From: Nitrospirota bacterium | GTDB lineage: Bacteria; Nitrospirota; Thermodesulfovibrionia; Thermodesulfovibrionales; JdFR-85 | NCBI GenBank assembly: GCA_035873375.1 | Contig: JAYWMQ010000013.1 | Location: 1 to 64,000, forward strand | Direction of reading: 5' to 3' | Length of the DNA stretch: 64,000 nucleotides | Shown: in pieces, positions 8,010 to 20,642 of the stretch | Layout: every line of letters starts with the position of its first letter | How positions within the stretch are numbered: the first letter of the stretch is position 1 | Made by a program: the position numbers and the translations under genes | The notes under the pieces: model-generated | Seen by the model: the letters and a program-made list of their open reading frames with translations, nothing else | Databases searched by the model: none | What the model was told of the DNA's origin: nothing

Positions 8010-11000
8010 ATGGAATTATCAAACTTAACAAAAAAAAGACGCGAGCATATTCGTTCGTGTCGTGATAATAACGATAATTCCCATGAAATAATTGCTGGCC
8101 TATATTCAGACCAATCCCATTTTATCTATGAGCTTTTACAAAATGCGGATGATGCAGGGGCATCAGAAGTCATCTTTAACTTAACTTCTGAGTCCCTTGA
8201 AGTAACTCACAATGGTACTAAATTATTCGATTCTAAAGATGTTGATTCGATAACAACCGTAGGATCATCACCGAAAAAAGACGATGTTAATTCAATTGGT
8301 ACTTTCGGAGTTGGATTTAAATCTGTTTTTGCAATAACTAAAACGCCAAGTATTCATTCTGGAAATTATCATTTTAGAATTGTAGATTTTATCGTTCCAG
8401 AAACAATAAAATCTTTAGACATTAAAGAACAATATACAGTCATATACCTCCCATTTGACCATCTTATTACATCACCCGAAGATGCTTACAAACAAATATC
8501 CAAACGATTACAAGCGTTAGAGTCTGAATCATTATTGTTTTTGAGGAACATTCAAGAGGTTCAGTGGAGTACGGAATCAGATAAGGGCCATTATTTGGCT
8601 GAAATCAAGGAAGATAAGGATAGCCTGATCTCTCAGGTTAATGAACAAGACAGCCTGAGAGATTATCTGATATTTAAAAAAATCATAGAAATAGACGGTG
8701 CCAAACTAAATATAGTAGTTGCTTATCCGTTAAATATTGATGATGGTGACACCGTCGTTCCAGTACATAATTCCAAATTATTTGTGTTTTTTCCTACAAA
8801 TGAAAGAACAGGGTTAAAGTTCTTAGTTCACGCGCCTTATAAAACCACTCCTAGCAGAGAGTCAATTCCTTTCGATGACAGTCAAAATCAGATTATTACA
8901 AATGAATTATCAATGCTGATAGCTGAGAGCATACAATCAATTAAAAATAACGGATTATTGGATGTTGGTTTCTTGACTTTGCTACCTATCGATTCAGAAA
9001 ATGAACATTCATTGTATAGTTCAGCATTCCAGAAAGTTAAAGACGCATTAACAACCAATCTACTATTACCAACTTCGGATAATGGGTATGCAAATGCAGG
9101 AAACACTTTATTAGCAAGAGAAAAAGAACTAACGACCCTATTGGGTAGTTCGGATTGTTCTGAATTATTTGAAAGAAAAACCTGGCTTAGTACGGCTATC
9201 ACGTATGACAAAACAAGAGAATTAAGGGATTATTTGACGGGGATATTGAATATTCCTGAAATTACTATGCAAAAATTCTGTACAGAAATAACTGAGGAGT
9301 TTATAAAAACAAAGCGGGACGAATGGGTTATAAACTTCTATTCAAATATAACAAAAAACAAAGCCTTATATAGAGTCGGAGGCAGCTATCAGAAAAAGGG
9401 GGTTCTACGAAAACGCCCAATTATTCGCTTGGAAGATGATTCTCATATCTGTCCAGAAGATGATTTTGGTGATTTGCAAGTATATCTACCGTCCAAGGGA
9501 ACGTCAAAGTTCAAAACTGTTAAGAGAGCTATTGTAGAGAGTGAAGAATCCATTGAGTTCTTGAAAAGTCTTGGACTCAAAGAGCCAAATAATATAGCTG
9601 AGATTAAAGAGTTCATTATCCCGAAATACCAAAGTAGCTATATTGGAAAGGATGAATATATAGATGACTTCGAGCGAGTACTAACAATTTGGATGCAGTC
9701 TGATGAGTACCGAAAAAAAGAGGTTGCGGATTTACTAAAGCAATCGCAATTTGTACGGTGCATAAATCAAAGCAAGTCAATCTTTTATCAAAAAGCCGAT
9801 GATGTGTATTTTTGCACGGATAAGTTATTAGCTTGGTATGAGGGTAATCTAGATGACAATATTTATTTCCTCGAGGTGGGGATTCAGTTAACAGAAAATA
9901 GCAGGAAGTTTATAGAAAGCCTAGGTGTTCGATATGATATAAAAATGTCTGGTATCAACGACATTAGGGTTAGTAATTATGGTTGGTACGAAAGAAGTGT
10001 TAATGGGTTTAATCCAGGCTTTGGTATACATGGGTTAGAATTTACCCTGAAAAGCATAACTGCTGAAAAGTCTCTATTCTTGTGGTCGGTATTGCTTAAA
10101 AATACCAATAAGCTGAAGGGTTATATAGAAACAACATCCAACCAAAATCACCCATATAATAAGGGTGAAGAGAAGACATCAAAGGCTATGGATGCGTTAA
10201 TTAAAAGTCCGTGGCTATATGACAAGGAAGGCAAATTAATATTTTTACCTATTGATCAAGTAGCGTTTGATGATCTGAGCGATGATTATCAAAAAGAAGA
10301 TAATAATATCGAAAGGCTCGTTAAAGCACTCGGATTTAAGCTGGATGAAATTGTAGAATTCGAAGAAAAAACTGGTAAAAAAGTTGTATCCATAGAAGAT
10401 TTTGAACTTCTTCGAAAAATCAAGAAAGATCCTAATGATGCTGAAGAAGAGAAGGATGAGGACGATAACTGGATACCAGAAACAGATCCTGATGATGCAA
10501 ACATCATTGAAGACGAATCCGATTTTAAAAGGCACATACAAGAAGATTTATCTGGCCAAGATGCAAAAGTAAATGCTGGTATTGATGATACAGATAATGA
10601 TAATGGTGAGAAAGAAAGGGCAAATGGTAGCAATTCTGACAAACCAAAAGATAGTAAAGCAATAGGTGCTTGGGGAGAATCTATCGCCAATAGATACTTA
10701 GTAAAAAAGTATTCAAAGAACGAAGTGGTTTGGCTAAATGAAAGCGGGAATGTCGGAAAGGGCTACGATTTTGTAATAAGAGAGAATGGTGAAGATATTG
10801 CCTACTATGAAGTCAAAAGCAAAACTGACAAGGCACCACAACTATTTCTAATATCTGGTACACAGTGGGGTTGGGCGAAAAACTTACATAACGCAAATAA
10901 GGGAGGCATGTATAAAATTTTGTTAATTTCCAATGCAGGAAAAAAAGAACCAAAAATCAGAGAAATAATAAACCCTGTTGAACTTTGGAATGCTGGGAAA

Positions 11001-11033
11001 TTATACGCAGACCCCGTTAATATTGAACTATAG
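8010..11033 (+). CDS. GHKL ATPase (sacsin-like) with C-terminal DUF3883/PD-(D/E)XK-like domain
   Basis: 1007-aa cassette protein. The N-terminus is a GHKL/histidine-kinase-like ATPase of the sacsin/NOV type: N-box ELLQNADDA at residues 41-49 (Glu41 and Asn45 as Mg-ATP ligands) and lid GTFGVGFKS at about 97-105. The middle 600 residues are unassigned. A strongly acidic linker lies near 810-860. The C-terminal 125 residues match the DUF3883/NO VEIN C-terminal type, with GESIANRYL, Asp920 in GYDFV and Glu934-x-Lys936 in YYEVKSK, the D...ExK spacing of PD-(D/E)XK nucleases. Relatives are frequent in phage-defence islands. It occupies a cassette of its own between attC C and D and is unusually large for a cassette. 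Nuclease activity and defence role are inferences. Confidence 0.82.
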   Translation: MELSNLTKKRREHIRSCRDNNDNSHEIIAGLYSDQSHFIYELLQNADDAGASEVIFNLTSESLEVTHNGTKLFDSKDVDSITTVGSSPKKDDVNSIGTFGVGFKSVFAITKTPSIHSGNYHFRIVDFIVPETIKSLDIKEQYTVIYLPFDHLITSPEDAYKQISKRLQALESESLLFLRNIQEVQWSTESDKGHYLAEIKEDKDSLISQVNEQDSLRDYLIFKKIIEIDGAKLNIVVAYPLNIDDGDTVVPVHNSKLFVFFPTNERTGLKFLVHAPYKTTPSRESIPFDDSQNQIITNELSMLIAESIQSIKNNGLLDVGFLTLLPIDSENEHSLYSSAFQKVKDALTTNLLLPTSDNGYANAGNTLLAREKELTTLLGSSDCSELFERKTWLSTAITYDKTRELRDYLTGILNIPEITMQKFCTEITEEFIKTKRDEWVINFYSNITKNKALYRVGGSYQKKGVLRKRPIIRLEDDSHICPEDDFGDLQVYLPSKGTSKFKTVKRAIVESEESIEFLKSLGLKEPNNIAEIKEFIIPKYQSSYIGKDEYIDDFERVLTIWMQSDEYRKKEVADLLKQSQFVRCINQSKSIFYQKADDVYFCTDKLLAWYEGNLDDNIYFLEVGIQLTENSRKFIESLGVRYDIKMSGINDIRVSNYGWYERSVNGFNPGFGIHGLEFTLKSITAEKSLFLWSVLLKNTNKLKGYIETTSNQNHPYNKGEEKTSKAMDALIKSPWLYDKEGKLIFLPIDQVAFDDLSDDYQKEDNNIERLVKALGFKLDEIVEFEEKTGKKVVSIEDFELLRKIKKDPNDAEEEKDEDDNWIPETDPDDANIIEDESDFKRHIQEDLSGQDAKVNAGIDDTDNDNGEKERANGSNSDKPKDSKAIGAWGESIANRYLVKKYSKNEVVWLNESGNVGKGYDFVIRENGEDIAYYEVKSKTDKAPQLFLISGTQWGWAKNLHNANKGGMYKILLISNAGKKEPKIREIINPVELWNAGKLYADPVNIEL

Positions 11034-11047
11034 CAGTTGAAAACGCA

Positions 11048-11159
11048 ATATAACAAGGTGCTACACTCGGAGTATCCACTGTTTGCTCTGCGCTCCGCGC
11101 CTTACAACCAGCGGATGGAACAGATGCCCTTTGGGCACTCCTCATCAGCGGCGTTAGAA
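11048..11159 (+). repeat. Integron attC site D
   Basis: 5' core ATATAAC (11048-11054), 3' core GTTAGAA (11153-11159). Arms pair in blocks TAAC/GTTA, GCT/AGC, GGAGT/ACTCC and CCA/TGG with unpaired bases. Pairing is weaker than in sites B, C and E. Confidence 0.6.
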
Positions 11160-11189
11160 GGCTGAACAAGAATAGAAAAGGAGGTGTAT

Positions 11190-11561
11190 ATGGGATTTCT
11201 CAGCAATTTATTTGGCGATGAAAATTTCGCAGGCCAGATTTCTGATAGGGGAGTTAAGTATTTATTAGCAAATTTAGATTCCGTCGATACTGAAGTCCTT
11301 AACTTTCTTGAACCCACTCATCATATTTGGCCAGAGCAACAGATGTTTATTCCTAACCTTATGGGTGAATTCAGAGACTCGAAAGTTGGGATTGTACACG
11401 GTCAAGGGGGAGGCCATGCATTCATACGCATGAATGCGCTCAAATCGATAGCTCAAGAGCATATCGGTGAAATTTCAAATTACTGTGAGTTAGTCAAGTT
11501 ATTTCGTGCTTCTGGTCTGGAGGTAAAACGAATTAAGTATTTCCGAGTTGAGGAACATTAA
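11190..11561 (+). CDS. Small cassette protein of unknown function (123 aa)
   Basis: Not recognised. The ATG at 11190 is preceded at 5 nt by AAAGGAGG, a strong ribosome site; a GTG 6 nt upstream overlaps that site and is rejected. The protein begins MGFLSNLFGDENFAG, has a conserved-looking VDTEVLNFLEPTHHIWPEQQ segment and a short glycine-rich GQGGGHAFIRM stretch. It carries no signal peptide, membrane segment or cysteine pair. It is single and complete between attC D and attC E, so it is probably a stand-alone function. Confidence 0.7.
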   Translation: MGFLSNLFGDENFAGQISDRGVKYLLANLDSVDTEVLNFLEPTHHIWPEQQMFIPNLMGEFRDSKVGIVHGQGGGHAFIRMNALKSIAQEHIGEISNYCELVKLFRASGLEVKRIKYFRVEEH

Positions 11562-11594
11562 CGGTCACCCACTTTTAAAGTTGCGAACGACGCC

Positions 11595-11699
11595 TTCTAA
11601 CAAAGCAAATCAACATGGATGGACAAAAGCGTCGCAATTTTTGCAAAAAGACGCAAAAATTCCGCCACTTTCGTCCACCAGTTATTTGCAACGTTATGC
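11595..11699 (+). repeat. Integron attC site E
   Basis: Textbook attC of 105 bp. The 5' arm (TTCTAAC from 11595) pairs with the 3' arm ending GTTATGC (11693-11699) through TAAC/GTTA, GCAAAT/ATTTGC, AAC/GTT, TGG/CCA, TGGAC/GTCCA and AAAG/CTTT. Three single bases are left unpaired on one side. Confidence 0.88.
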
Positions 11700-11719
11700 T
11701 TTATCAATAAGGAGGAAAC

Positions 11720-12220
11720 ATGATTAAATTTCTACAAGCCTTAGTTGTAATTGGTTTTTCTTTTTTTATCTTCGCTTGTGGTGGTGGTGATGATGGCGGT
11801 GGCGGTGGTGGTACAACATTTAATAAAGTCTCTTTCCCTCTCACCGTCAAAGCGCAAATTGATGGTCGAAGCCAACTTATGTTAAGTGGAAGTTTGATTT
11901 GGTGGCACCACATTGACTGGGAACCTCCTGGCCTTTGGGGAGAAGAGCAACCAACTTTTTTAAACGAAGAAAAATGGTATCCAGTATGGCCTGAAGGAAT
12001 TCTTACTGATTGCGATTGTGATTCATCCAAGATAGACGCATTAGCAACACCATTGCGCGCTGATGCAACGATGATATCTCTTAATGTTATTGCAGGGAGG
12101 GGGGAAGTTACGATTGTTGAGCAACCTAATCAAAATAATGATTACACAGCCACAATTGAGTTCGACGATAATAATTCAGTGGGCCCAGACTGGTACGAAA
12201 TAATAATTTCTTATAACTAA
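11720..12220 (+). CDS. Cassette-encoded lipoprotein with glycine-rich linker
   Basis: 166-aa predicted lipoprotein of unknown function. A basic start (MIKF) and hydrophobic segment lead to a lipobox-like FIFAC with Cys20, followed by a GGGDDGGGGGG linker. The mature part is rich in Trp and acidic residues and looks like a beta-sandwich exposed outside the membrane; no family is recognised. AAGGAGGAAAC precedes the ATG at normal spacing. The GGTGGT-type repeat coding the linker (about 11778-11812) may be prone to slippage. It is the last cassette gene; a perfect 5' attC core (ACTTAAC, 12222-12228) follows, but I could not find a matching 3' core. Confidence 0.78.
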   Translation: MIKFLQALVVIGFSFFIFACGGGDDGGGGGGTTFNKVSFPLTVKAQIDGRSQLMLSGSLIWWHHIDWEPPGLWGEEQPTFLNEEKWYPVWPEGILTDCDCDSSKIDALATPLRADATMISLNVIAGRGEVTIVEQPNQNNDYTATIEFDDNNSVGPDWYEIIISYN

Positions 12221-12385
12221 TACTTAACTGCATAATTTGATGTTTCATGTTTTGCTAATAAAATATAACGGAGAGCTACCTGAGGGACATACTATGCATA
12301 ACTATTGAAGGGCAAAAAAATAATGTTGATAAAATTGCAGGATTTATAACTCCTCAATTTTCATTACTATCTTGAGTTTTGAACT

Positions 12386-13153
12386 TCAGACAGACAAGAC
12401 CTCTGTTGCCATGTATCGACTGGCAGTATAGAGGGTGAGGTTCGGGTCTACAATCCTGCGGTGTGTCTGAAGTGCCAGGTCAGGGACATTGTTATTCTCC
12501 GAAAGATGCACCAGACAGGCCCATTTCAGACGCTCTGTATACGAGTTACAAAGCAGTTCAGCGGCCTCAATATTTGAGAGGTGGCCGCCCGGCCCCTTTA
12601 TTCGCGTCTTCAGGAATGCAGGATAGGGGCCGCTTGCAAGCATGGCAGGGTCATAATTGCTTTCAATAAAGACCGCATCAAGGGATGCAACAACACGGTC
12701 AAGCCCTTCAAAGAGGTGTCCGAGATCGGCAAGGATACCGAGACGCTTATTGTTCGAGATGACGACAAATGCAGCACCATCCACACCATCATGCGGCGTA
12801 GGAATCGCCTGGACAGACACGTTTCCAAACTGAAGCATCCCGTCTGACTGAAAGTAACGGATATCCTTTAGCCTGCCAAGCCCGCGCTTTTCAGTTGCAG
12901 CTTTCAGGGTCTTTGGCGTGACATAAAGGGGCAGACCATACTTCCGCTGGTACACACCGGCATGGCAGATATGATCACTGTGGTCATGGGATATTATCAC
13001 GGCATCGACCTGCCGGATATCGCGTCCGTGTGCGGCGAGTCTCTGTTCTGCCTGTATGCCGCTGATTCCTGCATCAAAAAGAAGCTTTATCCCGCAGGTC
13101 TCAACATAAAAACAGTTACCCTTGCTGCCCGATTGAAGTGAGATTGTATTCAT
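12386..13153 (-). CDS. MBL-fold metallo-hydrolase (YycJ/WalJ-like)
   Basis: 255-aa metallo-beta-lactamase-fold hydrolase. The zinc motif HDHSDH lies near residues 56-61 and further metal ligands in PTPHDG, ADLGH and GPGGHLSN. N-terminal SLQSGSKGNCFYVE is typical of the YycJ/WalJ subfamily, whose members are thought to act on DNA or nucleotides; the B. subtilis gene affects cell division and mutation rate. The exact substrate is unknown. It is transcribed away from the CARDB lipoprotein side, and its 3' end marks the right boundary of the foreign block. Codon use is back to the chromosomal type. Confidence 0.85.
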   Translation of the reverse strand: MNTISLQSGSKGNCFYVETCGIKLLFDAGISGIQAEQRLAAHGRDIRQVDAVIISHDHSDHICHAGVYQRKYGLPLYVTPKTLKAATEKRGLGRLKDIRYFQSDGMLQFGNVSVQAIPTPHDGVDGAAFVVISNNKRLGILADLGHLFEGLDRVVASLDAVFIESNYDPAMLASGPYPAFLKTRIKGPGGHLSNIEAAELLCNSYTERLKWACLVHLSENNNVPDLALQTHRRIVDPNLTLYTASRYMATEVLSV

Positions 13154-13187
13154 GGTTCAGTATTATTATTCCCCGACCTTTTTGTTT

Positions 13188-13225
13188 CCCCTAAAACCCC
13201 CTTTTGGTAACAGGGGTTTTAGGGG
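13188..13225. repeat. 13-bp perfect inverted repeat between two minus-strand genes
   Basis: CCCCTAAAACCCC (13188-13200) and its exact complement (13213-13225) flank a 12-nt loop. There is no T-run on either side, so it is not a standard intrinsic terminator. It lies between the CARDB lipoprotein and the metallo-hydrolase gene and may be a small dispersed palindrome. Confidence 0.6.
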
Positions 13226-13298
13226 AATTCTGTACAACTTCATGGTGCTGCTGATCAATATTTTTAATTACTTGATCTAAACAGATGCCTCTTCGGAA

Positions 13299-14216
13299 CT
13301 ACTCTTTGGCGCAGACATTATCGATCCAGAATTCCTGGCCGCCGATCCGGAGTTTCTGGACAGCGCCTGTGAGAACAAGGGTTCCTGTCTTCCCGCCAGG
13401 CACAGGGGTTGATGTCACAGAAACGTTGACCCCGGCGATTGGCGATGGTGCTGCTGAAAGCTCGCCGGCATAGATCGGTACGGGCTGCCCGTTAACTCCA
13501 AGATTCTCAAAGCCGCCCAGATCAAGGTATTGAAGCTCTACCCTTGAAACAGGAAATCCTACACCGCTGAAATCAAACTCAAGGTTAATGTTGTTGGTGT
13601 TGATCGTCTGTCCTGTGCCGAAGGGTACAGGAGGCATCTCGATGCGTGCTAAATTGAATGTACCGCCTCCCCCCATCCAACGGAAATCATAGACAAACAT
13701 CTCTATACCGTTAGGTGCCACCATCACAACATCACCCGGCACATTGCCTGCCGGACTGCCGTATAGGGTGCCGGCAGGTGGCGGTGGACCGAAGTTGATA
13801 CACGCTATCCTGGGGAGCAGAACTTCCTTGACATTATTATTTTCATTTGACTCCTTCACCATCCCCTTTGGGTCAACCAGTACCGTGATCTTGTAAACAT
13901 TCCTCAGGTAGTCATTATCGGGATGTGCAAGTGGAGCGAAGTCTGCATCCAGCGTTATAGCAGCCCCTTTTGCAAGACCTGGAATGTTATACCTTACCTG
14001 TGGTCTATAGTTTGGGGATACAGGATCCTCATCACCGTTAAAATAGACCATAAAGGTTCCAGCGTCCTTGTTACCGATATTGGCAATCTCCGCACTTGCT
14101 TTTTTATCTACTGCATTCCAGGTTACATCCAGATTTTTTACCACCAGATCAGGTGCGCACCCGACCAAGGCAGCCGACAGTATAAATATAAACGCAAAAA
14201 ATTTTACTCTCTTCAT
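13299..14216 (-). CDS. Lipoprotein with CARDB-like domain
   Basis: 305-aa predicted outer or periplasmic lipoprotein. The signal peptide MKRVKFFAFIFILSAALVGC ends in a clear lipobox with Cys20. Residues about 22-135 match a CARDB (cell-adhesion-related Ig-like) module: APDLVVKNLDVTW, EIANIGNKDAGTFMVYF, and VKESNENNNVKEV at the end of the module. The C-terminal 170 residues are beta-rich and unassigned. It is monocistronic or read with the downstream hydrolase. A surface-binding role is inferred only from the domain type. Confidence 0.75.
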   Translation of the reverse strand: MKRVKFFAFIFILSAALVGCAPDLVVKNLDVTWNAVDKKASAEIANIGNKDAGTFMVYFNGDEDPVSPNYRPQVRYNIPGLAKGAAITLDADFAPLAHPDNDYLRNVYKITVLVDPKGMVKESNENNNVKEVLLPRIACINFGPPPPAGTLYGSPAGNVPGDVVMVAPNGIEMFVYDFRWMGGGGTFNLARIEMPPVPFGTGQTINTNNINLEFDFSGVGFPVSRVELQYLDLGGFENLGVNGQPVPIYAGELSAAPSPIAGVNVSVTSTPVPGGKTGTLVLTGAVQKLRIGGQEFWIDNVCAKE

Positions 14217-14362
14217 GTCCCCTCCCCAAATGATTAAAGGTTAAAAATAAAAGCATGCTAAACACCCCATTTACAAGACTGTCCACCGCTCACACTGTCA
14301 CACTTATCACCCCCTTTTAACCTCAGAATAATCAGCGTCATTTGAAGAAATCCGTGCAAATA

Positions 14363-18475
<4,113 letters not shown>

Positions 18476-18505
18476 TTGCCGGCAACGCGTTTAGCACGTC
18501 TGCAC

Positions 18506-18844
18506 TCAGCATGTCAGATGAAGCGCTGCAGCCACACGACTCCCCTTGCAATCATTGAAAATCGTTACTGCGCGGTTGGTCCTTTCAGCGATTACTTTTA
18601 TTCCCATACTTCCAAGTTCATCTATCAGCCCCTGCGGGACCTTCATCAGACCGGAAAAGCCCTTCCCAACAATCAAGACCTCCGGCCTCTCCCTGAGCAC
18701 CTCGGTAAGGTCTTCCATCTGCAGGAGATGACCTTGACTGCGCCACCATGGCGAGACAACCCTTTCAGGAAAAACGAGCACATCAGATGTGTAGCTCTTT
18801 CCATCGATCACGATTCTGCCAAAAGTGTAAGAGTCGATATGCAT
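18506..18844 (-). CDS. Mth938-like (DUF498) protein
   Basis: 112-aa protein of the Mth938/DUF498 family, the fold shared with the mitochondrial complex I assembly factor NDUFAF3; its bacterial role is unknown. Diagnostic segments: YTFGRIVIDGKSYTSDVLV at the start, VVSPWWRSQGH, PEVLIVGKGFSG, and the terminal RVAAALHLTC. It faces dinG, with 30 nt between the two stops. No signal or membrane segment. Confidence 0.85.
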   Translation of the reverse strand: MHIDSYTFGRIVIDGKSYTSDVLVFPERVVSPWWRSQGHLLQMEDLTEVLRERPEVLIVGKGFSGLMKVPQGLIDELGSMGIKVIAERTNRAVTIFNDCKGSRVAAALHLTC

Positions 18845-19046
18845 ATATCAATTTTACCACTTTCTCTTTTTCTGTCAAGGGGGTATTTAGGAGTTTTTGC
18901 TGTTTTGGTGCTGAAAATGTTAAAGTTTTATGATAAAGTCTGATATCAGGGATGTATATTGTGATGTGTATGTTATCAACCGAAAATATGCTGCGCTTTG
19001 TGCAGCGCTCAACCCGGATGCCTGGCCTGGTTAAAAGATTCCTGTC

Positions 19047-20474
19047 TTGAAAGTGCCTGCTATAAATAAATACATACATGATATCAAGGAAGAGTGCGGG
19101 GTTTTTGGTGTATACGGCCATCCCGAGGCGTCCAACCTTGCATATCTCGGCCTCTATGCCCTTCAGCACAGGGGACAGGAAGGCGCAGGTATATGTTCCT
19201 CTGACGGAAAACATCTCCATATCGAAAAATCCATGGGGCTTATTGCAGACATCTTTACTGAAAAGCGGTTAAAAAGGCTTCCCGGATATATCGCTATCGG
19301 CCATAACCGCTACTCAACATCTGGAAGCAGTTCTATAAAGAATGTTCAGCCCCTGGTTGCCAACTTCTCTCTCGGTACCATAGCAATCGCTCACAATGGA
19401 AACCTTGTCAATGCCGCTCAACTCAGAGGGAGGCTTGAAGAAGAGGGGGCAATATTTCAGTCTTCCTCAGACAGTGAGGTAGTTGTTCACCTGACTGCCC
19501 ACAGCCGTGGGGACTCTTTTAAGCAGCGGCTCATCCAGGCCCTTCAGCATGTCTCCGGCGCCTTCAGCCTGCTCGTAATGAGAGAAAACGAGCTGATAGC
19601 CATACGGGACCCTTACGGGGTGAGGCCCTTGTCCCTCGGAAAATTCGATGGCGCCTATGTCGTTGCATCGGAAACATGCGCCCTTGATCTCATCGGCGCT
19701 GAATACATAAGGGATATAGAGCCCGGTGAGATGCTCGTTATCAATGAACACGGCCTTAACTCAATAAAGGCGCTTCACTCTTCCCGCAAGGCTCATTGTG
19801 TCTTTGAATTCATATATTTTGCAAGACCGGACAGCTGCATCTTTGATGGCGTAAATGTAAATGCCATAAGAAAAAAACTTGGCAGGCAACTGGCCATTGA
19901 AGCTCATATAGATGCCGACCTTGTAATTCCTGTTCCGGACAGCGGCATGCCCGCTGCCATCGGGTATGCCGAGGAATCGGGAATACCGTTTGACCTCGGG
20001 CTTATCCGTAACCACTATATAGGACGGACCTTTATTGAGCCGAAAAAGACCATAAGACACTTCGGGGTGAAGATCAAGCTGAACCCCGTGAGGGAGATAC
20101 TGAAAGGCAAGAGGGTGATAGTGGTGGATGATTCCATTGTCAGGGGCACAACGAGTAAAAAAATCGTCAAGATGCTGAGAGAGGTGGGAGGGGCCAGGGA
20201 GGTGCATATGAGGATAAGCTCTCCGGCCACTGTAGGGCCCTGCTTCTACGGTATCGACACCCCCACAAGGAATGAATTGATTGCAGCCACTCATATGGTT
20301 GAAGAGATAAAAAAGTATATAACCTCCGACACCCTGTCCTATCTTTCGATTGAGGGACTCAGAAGCGTGATACCCAGCCCTGATGATTTCTGCTATGCCT
20401 GCTTTACCAACGAGTACCCGATCAGCTTTCCCGGAGAACACCTCCAGCAGCTCGACCTCTTTGTAGGGGTATAA
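19047..20474 (+). CDS. purF: Amidophosphoribosyltransferase (PurF)
   Basis: First committed step of purine synthesis: PRPP plus glutamine gives phosphoribosylamine. 475 aa. The N-terminal Ntn glutaminase domain begins at Cys17 in [10 protein letters not shown] after a short propeptide that must be removed. HRGQEGAG and a GHNRYSTSG segment follow. The C-terminal phosphoribosyltransferase domain has the PRPP loop [14 protein letters not shown]. Cysteines near 393-450 could hold the Fe-S cluster of the Bacillus-type enzyme. No ATG fits: the start is TTG 19047 or GTG 19053, both without a clear ribosome site, so the exact start is uncertain. Confidence 0.93.
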   Translation: MKVPAINKYIHDIKEECGVFGVYGHPEASNLAYLGLYALQHRGQEGAGICSSDGKHLHIEKSMGLIADIFTEKRLKRLPGYIAIGHNRYSTSGSSSIKNVQPLVANFSLGTIAIAHNGNLVNAAQLRGRLEEEGAIFQSSSDSEVVVHLTAHSRGDSFKQRLIQALQHVSGAFSLLVMRENELIAIRDPYGVRPLSLGKFDGAYVVASETCALDLIGAEYIRDIEPGEMLVINEHGLNSIKALHSSRKAHCVFEFIYFARPDSCIFDGVNVNAIRKKLGRQLAIEAHIDADLVIPVPDSGMPAAIGYAEESGIPFDLGLIRNHYIGRTFIEPKKTIRHFGVKIKLNPVREILKGKRVIVVDDSIVRGTTSKKIVKMLREVGGAREVHMRISSPATVGPCFYGIDTPTRNELIAATHMVEEIKKYITSDTLSYLSIEGLRSVIPSPDDFCYACFTNEYPISFPGEHLQQLDLFVGV

Positions 20475-20495
20475 ATTTGACCTGACACTGAACCC

Positions 20496-20518
20496 CCCTA
20501 TTGAGGCAATCAATAGGG
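20496..20518 (+). terminator. Stem-loop after purF
   Basis: CCCTATTGA and TCAATAGGG form a 9-bp perfect stem with a 5-nt loop, 22 nt after the purF stop. The downstream side is A-rich rather than T-rich, so it may aid 3'-end stability rather than act as a strong intrinsic terminator. Confidence 0.35.
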
Positions 20519-20545
20519 CTATTAAAAAAATAAAACGCCGGGATC

Positions 20546-20574
20546 TTGACATTTTCCTGCAAGATTAGTAATAT
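20546..20574 (+). promoter_or_regulatory. Sigma70-type promoter of atpBE
   Basis: Consensus -35 TTGACA (20546-20551), 17-nt spacer, -10 TAATAT (20569-20574). Predicted start near 20581, giving a leader of about 60 nt before the GTG of atpB, which has AGGAGG at 20632-20637. Confidence 0.72.
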
Positions 20575-20642
20575 AACACCACTTTTCAACACTGAAAGAA
20601 AACAGGCAGACTATTGAAACGTGGTCTCAAAAGGAGGCAAAG

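Larger units (their letters stand above)
5188..12220. mobile_element. Integron cassette array lacking a visible integrase (CALIN type)
   Basis: Five attC-like sites separate short plus-strand genes, each site beginning within or soon after a stop codon and ending shortly before the next gene: 5821-5953, 6415-6517, 7838-7966, 11048-11159 and 11595-11699. Each has a 5' (..)TAAC core, a 3' GTT-type core, and imperfectly paired arms with single unpaired bases, the hallmark of attC folding. All cassette genes point the same way and are clearly more AT-rich than flanking genes. No tyrosine recombinase or convincing attI is in the 64 kb, so the array is either orphaned or its integrase lies elsewhere. 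A broken IS1182-type element and two 142-bp leaders lie inside it. Confidence 0.8.

Noticed and set aside
5188-12220. CRISPR array
   Set aside because: Repeated elements here are attC-like or paired leaders, not short regularly spaced identical repeats; no cas genes in the window.
12222-12305. Possible sixth attC after the lipoprotein cassette
   Set aside because: The 5' core ACTTAAC is perfect and TATGCA-type pairing exists, but no GTTRRRY core follows at the right distance. At best a decayed site.
13188-13225. Hairpin as intrinsic terminator
   Set aside because: Stem is perfect but no T-run on either strand; listed as a repeat instead.
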